From Methyloprofundus sp. (GTDB taxonomy: Bacteria; Pseudomonadota; Gammaproteobacteria; Methylococcales; Methylomonadaceae), in assembly GCA_030636485.1 (NCBI GenBank), contig DAOVWV010000149.1, forward strand, positions 1 through 5,198: a stretch of DNA of 5,198 nt. Direction: 5' to 3'. Shown here in pieces: positions 1 to 3,988 of this stretch. The notes beneath the pieces are model-generated. The model did not search any database. It was given only the letters and a program-made list of their open reading frames with translations, and was not told the origin of the DNA. Every line of letters starts with the position of its first letter. Within the stretch, counting starts at the first letter, position 1. Made by a program: the position numbers and the translations under genes.

Positions 1-239
1 CTGAGGTCAATGTAGCGCCTGCAGCAAGCGGTTCTGTGATTGACTCACCCCTTGCAGGAAATATTTTAAAAGTTAATACCAGTGTTGGTGCGGCAGTCGC
101 TGAAGGTGATGTCGTGGTGATAATGGAAGCAATGAAAATGGAAACTGAAGTACGCTCTAGGGTGGCGGGTACTGTGAGTGCCATTAATATTAAAGAGGGT
201 GACTCGGTTACCGTCGGTGATGTTTTAATTTCCTTATAG
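1..239 (+). CDS. oadA: Oxaloacetate decarboxylase alpha subunit, C-terminal biotin-carrier domain (5' part outside window)
   Basis: The reading frame is open from the left edge (codons from base 3) to the TAG at 237-239, so only about 78 C-terminal residues are present. They begin in an Ala/Pro-containing stretch (VAPAASG), typical of the flexible linker before a biotin-carrier domain. A complete biotinyl domain follows, with the hallmark EAMKMETE; the biotin-accepting lysine codon is at 135-137. In this family the alpha subunit moves the carboxyl group from oxaloacetate to biotin in the cytoplasm, and the carboxybiotin arm then delivers it to the beta subunit. The beta-subunit gene directly downstream supports OadA over pyruvate carboxylase or acetyl-CoA carboxylase carriers. 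The carboxyltransferase domain lies outside the window, so a related alpha subunit of another Na+-pumping decarboxylase cannot be fully excluded. A GTG at 36 is only an internal Val codon. Confidence 0.9.
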   Translation, partial: EVNVAPAASGSVIDSPLAGNILKVNTSVGAAVAEGDVVVIMEAMKMETEVRSRVAGTVSAINIKEGDSVTVGDVLISL

Positions 240-271
240 CTGTTTAAAGCTTCCCCCAATCCTTTCTTAAA

Positions 272-303
272 AAGCACATATCAGCTAGCGTTGATGTGTG
301 CTT
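272..303 (+). terminator. Terminator-like hairpin between oadA and oadB
   Basis: Arms 272-283 (AAGCACATATCA) and 292-303 (TGATGTGTGCTT) pair over 12 bp with one G-U. The loop GCTAGCGT can close by two more pairs to leave a four-base loop. A T-rich run (ATTTCTTGTTTT) follows at 304-315. The shape fits an intrinsic terminator, although the T run is interrupted and the stem is not GC-rich. Because oadA and oadB encode subunits of one complex, it may be a partial terminator or a processing or stability element that sets subunit ratios. That role is inferred. Confidence 0.55.
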
Positions 304-347
304 ATTTCTTGTTTTCAACAAATTTATTTAAACAATAGAGACATTCT

Positions 348-1475
348 ATGGAAAATCTCACACGCTTGTGGCAAAGCACGGGAATTTATAATTTTGAAGG
401 CCCTCAAATCGTAATGATGCTGGTAGGGTTCTTATTGCTTTTTCTCGCCATAATAAAAGACTTTGAGCCTTTGTTATTAGTACCGATTGGTTTTGGCGCT
501 ATTTTAAGTAATATCCCTGTTGCTGGCATTGCAGATCCCGGTGGTATTTTATATTACCTGTATGAGGGAATTAAATCAGGTGTATTCCCGTTATTAATTT
601 TTATGGGTGTCGGTGCTATGACCGATTTTGGCCCTATGCTGGCCAACCCTAAAACACTACTATTAGGTGCAGCTGCACAGTTTGGAATTTTTACCACACT
701 GCTAGGTGCCTTAGCTTTAAATATGGTTCCCGGTATGGAGTTTTCCATGTCTGATGCTGCGGCTATTGCCATTATTGGTGGTGCCGATGGACCAACGGCC
801 ATTTATGTGGCATCTAAACTAGCACCTGATTTACTCGGGGCGATTGCGGTCGCGGCCTATTCTTATATGGCCTTGGTACCTTTGATTCAACCGCCTATTA
901 TGCGCGCACTTACAACACCCGAAGAGCGTAGTATAGAAATGCAGCAATTACGTTTTGTCAGTAATGCGGAAAAAATCATTTTTCCATTGATGTTACTAAC
1001 TTTATGTACATTATTACTCCCTTCTGCTGCACCTCTGGTCGGTATGTTCTGTTTAGGTAACTTAATGAATGTTTGTGGTGTGGTTGAGCGTTTAAGCAAA
1101 ACATCACAAAACGAACTGATCAATATTGTCACTATATTTTTAGGTCTGGCTGTTGGCTCTAAAATGAGTGCTGATAAATTCTTACAGGCAACAACTTTAG
1201 GTATTTTAGCCTTAGGTGCGATTGCTTTTTGTATCGGTACAGCCTCGGGTGTATTGATGGCAAAATTGATGAATAAATTTAGTGATACACCGATTAATCC
1301 ATTGATAGGTGCAGCGGGTGTTTCTGCAGTGCCAATGGCCGCGCGTGTGGCTAACAAGGTTGGCCTGGAAAGTAACCCGCATAACTTTCTCTTAATGCAC
1401 GCAATGGGACCGAACGTTGCAGGAGTTATTGGCTCTGCTGTTGCGGCCGGGGTGTTATTGAGTCTGGTGGGTTAG
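348..1475 (+). CDS. oadB: Oxaloacetate decarboxylase beta subunit (Na+-translocating carboxybiotin decarboxylase)
   Basis: A 375-residue, very hydrophobic inner-membrane protein of the OadB/GcdB/MmdB family. It decarboxylates carboxybiotin carried by the alpha subunit and couples this to Na+ export. Family signatures are present: GGADGPT at 144-150, whose Asp147 corresponds to Asp203 of Klebsiella OadB, Tyr173 in YSYMALVP (Klebsiella Tyr229), and the [18 protein letters not shown] segment. In that segment Asn317, Gly321, Ser326 and Arg333 match Klebsiella Asn373, Gly377, Ser382 and Arg389 with one constant offset of 56. The Na+/proton-site residues therefore appear intact. The length fits the shorter beta subunits that lack the Klebsiella N-terminal extension. 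The ATG at 348 is the only start: an in-frame TAG lies at 336-338 with no alternative codon between. The ribosome site is weak (AGAGA, 337-341). oadA ends 108 bases upstream; oadB rather than gcdB or mmdB is inferred from that neighbour. Confidence 0.93.
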   Translation: MENLTRLWQSTGIYNFEGPQIVMMLVGFLLLFLAIIKDFEPLLLVPIGFGAILSNIPVAGIADPGGILYYLYEGIKSGVFPLLIFMGVGAMTDFGPMLANPKTLLLGAAAQFGIFTTLLGALALNMVPGMEFSMSDAAAIAIIGGADGPTAIYVASKLAPDLLGAIAVAAYSYMALVPLIQPPIMRALTTPEERSIEMQQLRFVSNAEKIIFPLMLLTLCTLLLPSAAPLVGMFCLGNLMNVCGVVERLSKTSQNELINIVTIFLGLAVGSKMSADKFLQATTLGILALGAIAFCIGTASGVLMAKLMNKFSDTPINPLIGAAGVSAVPMAARVANKVGLESNPHNFLLMHAMGPNVAGVIGSAVAAGVLLSLVG

Positions 1476-1485
1476 TTTGTTGTCA

Positions 1486-1585
1486 CTTGTTCCCGCGCTC
1501 CGCGTGGGAATGCATGAGTCGACGCTCTGCGTCGCGGAACGCAAAGCGTTCCTATATATATTCCAACGTAGAACACCAGAATGAG
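1486..1585. repeat. Multi-hairpin REP-like intergenic repeat (type 1)
   Basis: Three hairpins stand side by side. 1490-1510 has a 9-bp stem with one G-T pair and loop TCC. 1520-1534 is a perfect 6-bp stem (CGACGC/GCGTCG) with loop TCT. 1536-1552 is a perfect 7-bp stem (GGAACGC/GCGTTCC) with loop AAA. A decayed fourth arm (TTCCAACGTAGAACACCAGAA, 1561-1581, with the tail to 1585) would mirror the left end. From memory this matches a widespread repeat of the form TTCCCACGCTCCGCGTGGGAA in methanotroph and other gammaproteobacterial genomes. Boundaries are estimated from the symmetry. It begins about 10 bases after the oadB stop. Confidence 0.75.
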
Positions 1586-1628
1586 ATTGCGTGTTGTTTG
1601 CCCCGCGTTAAGTTGGTAGCCGCGAAAA

Positions 1629-1708
1629 ACATAGGATGTGCTCAGGCACGAAGCGCATCTTTCGGGAGCCTATTATGTTGGGGTTCGTGCCTCACCCACA
1701 ACCTATGT
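1629..1708. repeat. Imperfect inverted-repeat intergenic element (type 2)
   Basis: The outer arms ACATAGG (1629-1635) and CCTATGT (1702-1708) are perfect complements. Inside them AGGCACGAA (1644-1652) pairs with TTCGTGCCT (1684-1692), separated from the outer arms by 8 and 9 unmatched bases. A competing local hairpin can form between GATGTGC (1635-1641) and GCGCATC (1653-1659). The sequence resembles a dispersed element remembered from gammaproteobacterial genomes, reading roughly TAGGATGTGCTGAGG then CTCACCCAACCTA. No coding potential is seen. Confidence 0.6.
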
Positions 1709-1746
1709 AACTTCTCATTATCCACTGGCATCTGAACAATGCAAAA

Positions 1747-1848
1747 GTCGTCATTCCTGTAGGCTGTTAACAGGAATCTATGCTCAACATAGATTCCCGA
1801 TAAATGCTTGTGCCCACGCTTGACTGGGTAGACTTCGGGAATGACGAC
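1747..1848. repeat. MITE-like inverted-repeat element (type 3)
   Basis: A 102-base element bounded by perfect 11-bp terminal inverted repeats, GTCGTCATTCC (1747-1757) and GGAATGACGAC (1838-1848). Inside, TTCCTGT (1754-1760) pairs with ACAGGAA (1770-1776), and GGAATCTATG (1773-1782) pairs perfectly with CATAGATTCC (1788-1797) around a 5-base loop. It resembles the GTCATTCC...GGAATGAC intergenic elements common in many proteobacteria (from memory). Flanks are CAAAA and CCTTT, so no target-site duplication is visible. The element is too short to encode a transposase. Confidence 0.7.
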
Positions 1849-1876
1849 CCTTTACCCATGAATAATGAGAAGGACT

Positions 1877-1905
1877 TTGGTGGATACGCTATCGCTTAAT
1901 ACCAA
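1877..1905. repeat. Possible remnant of a fourth small palindromic element
   Basis: TTGGT (1877-1881) and ACCAA (1901-1905) are perfect 5-bp arms around GGATACGCTATCGCTTAAT. The pattern recalls dispersed GGTGGATA...GCGCTTATCCACC repeats, but here the inner pairing is mostly lost. A 5-bp match this close can arise by chance, so this is only tentative. Confidence 0.3.
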
Positions 1906-1917
1906 TCCCCAGAAACA

Positions 1918-1944
1918 ACAAAGCCGGGAATAACCCGGCTTTGT
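1918..1944 (-). terminator. Intrinsic terminator of the repeat lipoprotein gene
   Basis: A perfect 11-bp stem, ACAAAGCCGGG (1918-1928) with CCCGGCTTTGT (1934-1944), closes an AATAA loop. Read on the minus strand, it is followed by a T-rich tail (TTTGTTGTTTCT) and starts about 30 bases after the lipoprotein stop codon. On the plus strand the tail is TTTGTCACTCT, so it could work weakly in the other direction and help end readthrough from oadB. Confidence 0.88.
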
Positions 1945-1973
1945 CACTCTACTCAAGATACTTATCTACAAAT

Positions 1974-3491
1974 TTATTGCACACCTAATCTTTTTAATAC
2001 ATCAATAGTAATCTGTCCAGAAGGCAGATTATGATCACGCTGGTAACGTGTAACACCACTTGCTGTACCGCTTCCTAAAATACCATCAACAGGACCGTTA
2101 TAATATCCTTTGCCTTTTAGAGCTGACTGAAGGTTACGAACTAAGTCAGGGCTAACATTCGTTTCACAAAGAATAGTACGCCATTCCAGAGAGCTATCAC
2201 TTACTTTAGAGCGTTTGCTAACAGTCTGGTAGACAGCTTCAATAGGAATACGCTTTTCTGATGCCGCTACAGCCACCTCGCGAACTTTAATCGTTTTGTA
2301 TTCAGCTGCGATATCAATAGTCGCTGTTGTTGGTGCAACAGCCATCTGACGTACCTTAATCGTTTTATATTCAGCCGGTATTACGTCAGTGATCGTTCTA
2401 GCAGGCTCGACCATTTTGCGTACCTTAACCATACGACACTTTCCAGCAACTTCTTCCTGGACAGTACGCGGCGCTTCAACCATCTTACGAACTTTAATGG
2501 TTTTATACTTAGCAGGAATAACTGTTTTCAGTTCCTGAGCATCTTTAGCCAATACACGTCTTTTAACTGTTTTATAAACAGCCGGAATCTCAATGGTTTC
2601 AGTACGAGCCGGTATATCAACAACACTGCGTGTGACAGTCTTGTATTCAGCAGGAACCTCCACCAGACACATAATTTCGCCAGTAGAGTTATTGAGCTGC
2701 TCTATAGGTCCACGTCCTTTCTTCCAGACAGTATGTGCCGCCTTAACCAGAACTCTTTCTGTTTCCGTTTTGTAAGTAGCAGGATGAGTGACCAATTTAC
2801 TGCTTGCTTCAGAAACAAGAATACGCTCTTCTTCCCAAGTATAAGAAGCTGGAATCACTTTAAGCGTCTGCCCTTCTTCTGAAATTTTGACCTGTTCCTC
2901 AACCATTGTATATTTGGCTGGAATGACTTTATCAATAATTTTAGTATCACAAACTTCTATAGGCTCTTTGTCAAATTCAAAACGTGCTGGTACAACGCGT
3001 TTCTTTTCACTTTCTTCACGCACCAGTACTCGCTCATCGACCATCTCGTATTTAGCAGGTACAACGCGTGTTTTTTGACTCGCTTCCTTAACAAGGACTC
3101 GCTTATCGACCATCGTATACGTCGCTGGAATAATCTCTACACGCTCTGTCGCGGCAGATTTCAACATTCTGGACGTTGTCATTTCATACTTTTCCGGGAT
3201 CAGAATACGTGCATAACATTCACCCGGTTTTGCATTAGGTGGCAACAAATCATCACCAGCACGCGTTGCATTTGCTCGCGCATTAGCATCAGCGATAGCA
3301 ACAGCATTGGCACTTTGTATTTCAGTATTTGATGTTGCCAGTTCTCTATTAAGCTCAGCCAGCCTCTCATTTTCTTGTTGAACCTGATCAAGCTCACTTT
3401 CCATTACGGTCAATTTATTTTCAGAGTCGGCAGCACAGCCCGACAGTCCCAACACGACCAACATTGAGATAAGTTTAGTATTTTGTTTCAC
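1974..3491 (-). CDS. Outer-membrane lipoprotein with fourteen 23-residue repeats and a C-terminal peptidoglycan-binding domain
   Basis: 505 residues from the GTG at 3491. Residues 1-19 are a lipoprotein signal ending in the lipobox LSGC. Cys19 would be lipidated, and Ala at +2 favours outer-membrane sorting. Residues 27-58 show a/d heptads (L27, M30, L34, V37, N41, L44, N48, L51, I58), followed by an Ala-rich stretch like the Lpp helix. Residues 99-440 are fourteen units anchored by a PAxY motif at exactly 23-residue spacing, with one 20-residue insertion after unit 7. Residues about 449-504 match a peptidoglycan-binding type 1 domain (LQSALKGKGYYNGPVDGILG, then a TRYQRDHNLPSG stretch). No enzymatic motif is seen. 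I infer a periplasmic tether or spacer between outer membrane and wall. I recall uncharacterised 'peptidoglycan-binding' proteins with similar PAEYKTV repeats but no assigned function. A TTG at 3506 extends the frame by five codons but overlaps the ribosome site. The gene converges with oadB and diverges from ppk1. Confidence 0.88.
   Translation of the reverse strand: MKQNTKLISMLVVLGLSGCAADSENKLTVMESELDQVQQENERLAELNRELATSNTEIQSANAVAIADANARANATRAGDDLLPPNAKPGECYARILIPEKYEMTTSRMLKSAATERVEIIPATYTMVDKRVLVKEASQKTRVVPAKYEMVDERVLVREESEKKRVVPARFEFDKEPIEVCDTKIIDKVIPAKYTMVEEQVKISEEGQTLKVIPASYTWEEERILVSEASSKLVTHPATYKTETERVLVKAAHTVWKKGRGPIEQLNNSTGEIMCLVEVPAEYKTVTRSVVDIPARTETIEIPAVYKTVKRRVLAKDAQELKTVIPAKYKTIKVRKMVEAPRTVQEEVAGKCRMVKVRKMVEPARTITDVIPAEYKTIKVRQMAVAPTTATIDIAAEYKTIKVREVAVAASEKRIPIEAVYQTVSKRSKVSDSSLEWRTILCETNVSPDLVRNLQSALKGKGYYNGPVDGILGSGTASGVTRYQRDHNLPSGQITIDVLKRLGVQ
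2172..3197 (-). repeat. Intragenic tandem repeat array, 69-bp unit (23 residues), 14 copies in two blocks of seven
   Basis: Numbering from the GTG start, the unit anchors are residues 99, 122, 145, 168, 191, 214, 237, then 280, 303, 326, 349, 372, 395, 418. Each unit runs roughly PAxY at 1-4, T or M at 6, Arg often near 9-10, a V-L-V-like strand at 11-13, Ala or Pro at 15-16, and V/I at 22-23. Only the unit 7 to 8 step differs (43 residues). Conservation is also visible in the DNA: CGAACTTTAAT or CGTACCTTAA recurs at 2281, 2350, 2419 and 2488, exactly 69 bases apart. Units 10-13 are the most alike (KTIKVR or close variants), suggesting recent tandem duplication there. Confidence 0.9.
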
Positions 3492-3500
3492 TTTACAGTT

Positions 3501-3504
3501 CTCC
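3501..3504 (-). promoter_or_regulatory. Ribosome binding site that fixes the lipoprotein start
   Basis: Read on the minus strand, GGAG is followed after 9 bases (AACTGTAAA) by the GTG at 3491-3489. The upstream in-frame TTG (3506-3504) overlaps this GGAG and has no comparable site before it. Starting at GTG also gives a canonical lipoprotein signal (MKQNTKLISMLVVLGLSGC), free of the extra Glu and Cys residues the TTG start would add. Confidence 0.8.
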
Positions 3505-3551
3505 AAATGAATTAAATTTTTTTTATAGCTAACTCAGTAAATAATATTCAA

Positions 3552-3574
3552 TCCAGTCCATACCCAGAACTGGA
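3552..3574. promoter_or_regulatory. Inverted repeat upstream of the lipoprotein gene (possible operator or leader hairpin)
   Basis: TCCAGT (3552-3557) and ACTGGA (3569-3574) are perfect 6-bp arms around an 11-base spacer. It lies about 60-80 bases upstream of the lipoprotein start, where it could be an operator or a hairpin in the mRNA leader. The arms are short, so a chance match is possible. Confidence 0.3.
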
Positions 3575-3771
3575 CATTTAAAATGCAAGCGCAATAAATA
3601 GCATGTAGAAAATCACAGCATTCTATAACCTAGTCATTTATGCTAAATACATTCTGTACACAAGCACACCTCGCGCACAAACATATAATTATTAACCAAT
3701 CTTTCTAATTGTCTCAGGGTTACACCTTAAAAGTCAAATAAAATCACCTAGGACGTTGGTTCATCTTTTTT

Positions 3772-3800
3772 ATTATACCTCCTCCCCATCTCCCCAACAA
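3772..3800 (-). promoter_or_regulatory. Candidate sigma-70 promoter for the lipoprotein gene
   Basis: On the minus strand a perfect -10 TATAAT (3777-3772) lies exactly 17 bases from TTGTTG (3800-3795), which shares TTG with the -35 consensus. The spacer is G-rich (GGGAGATGGGGAGGAGG). A transcript starting near 3765 would have a leader of roughly 270 bases. A closer promoter using TATTAT (3546-3541) is possible but has no convincing -35. Confidence 0.4.
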
Positions 3801-3872
3801 AATAGAATTTCTTCAACAGAAAACAGCCTAACTTATTTGGCTTTCAAAATATCATACCAACACTCAATGCGT

Positions 3873-3878
3873 TATAAT
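3873..3878 (+). promoter_or_regulatory. Candidate -10 element for ppk1
   Basis: A perfect TATAAT at 3873-3878 lies about 110 bases before the ppk1 start. At 15-18 base spacing there is no recognisable -35 hexamer (TATCAT at 17), and no extended TGn motif precedes it. If real, it may need an activator. A perfect hexamer in AT-rich DNA can also be chance. Confidence 0.35.
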
Positions 3879-3988
3879 TCAGTGCTAGTTTAGACCAAAT
3901 TTAAAGACTATTACCTGCTCTGAAGCCACACCCAGAAGCCTTCTTTAGAGAGTTATCTTAATAATGCTTCCACATAAAGAGACAAAGA

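Larger units (their letters stand above)
1476..1973. other. Gene-free interval built of palindromic repeat elements
   Basis: This 498-base gap separates two convergent genes. I find no credible gene in it. It holds three distinct palindromic elements (1486-1585, 1629-1708, 1747-1848), a possible degenerate fourth (1877-1905), and a strong hairpin terminator (1918-1944). The short open frames here run through the palindromes and lack ribosome sites. No transposase or target-site duplication is visible. oadB has no classical GC-hairpin-plus-T-run terminator of its own; the hairpin cluster starting about 10 bases after its stop may end or stabilise its transcript. Confidence 0.8.
3492..3988. other. 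AT-rich divergent intergenic region between the lipoprotein gene and ppk1
   Basis: About 500 bases with no credible open frame on either strand. It contains candidate promoters facing each way (minus strand 3772-3800; plus strand -10 at 3873-3878), a short inverted repeat at 3552-3574, and a C-rich stretch at 3778-3795 that is G-rich on the minus strand. I see no RNA-gene structure, attachment site or Pho-box-like CTGTCAT direct repeat. Confidence 0.7.

Noticed and set aside
554..1357. Two minus-strand open frames opposite oadB (554-802 and 887-1357)
   Set aside because: Both are antisense shadows of a strongly conserved membrane protein gene, with no independent evidence.
1487..1735. Plus-strand open frame of 82 codons after oadB
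   Set aside because: It runs straight through the type 1 and type 2 palindromes (its FPRSAWEC-like start is the translated hairpin repeat), has no ribosome site and shows no domain. I treat it as an artefact of repeat DNA.
1638..1823. Plus-strand open frame of 61 codons
   Set aside because: It overlaps the previous frame and spans parts of two inverted-repeat elements, with no ribosome site or recognisable protein.
2264..2530. Regular 69-bp repeats considered as a CRISPR array
   Set aside because: The similarity extends across the units, lies in an open reading frame and matches a 23-residue protein period. There are no identical short repeats with unique spacers.
2593..3397. Plus-strand frames opposite the lipoprotein gene and one other minus frame (3200-3397)
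   Set aside because: They arise from the periodic coding sequence and have no domains or ribosome sites. The lipoprotein frame has far stronger evidence.
3741..3764. Six-codon minus-strand frame (ATG at 3761) after GGAGG in the presumed lipoprotein leader
   Set aside because: The spacing to GGAGG is 13 bases, the peptide is trivial, and the GGAGG would lie upstream of the predicted transcript start.
3922..3940. Direct repeat GAAGCC...GAAGCC upstream of ppk1
   Set aside because: Two 6-base copies 13 bases apart are too little to call a regulator site, and they do not fit a Pho box.
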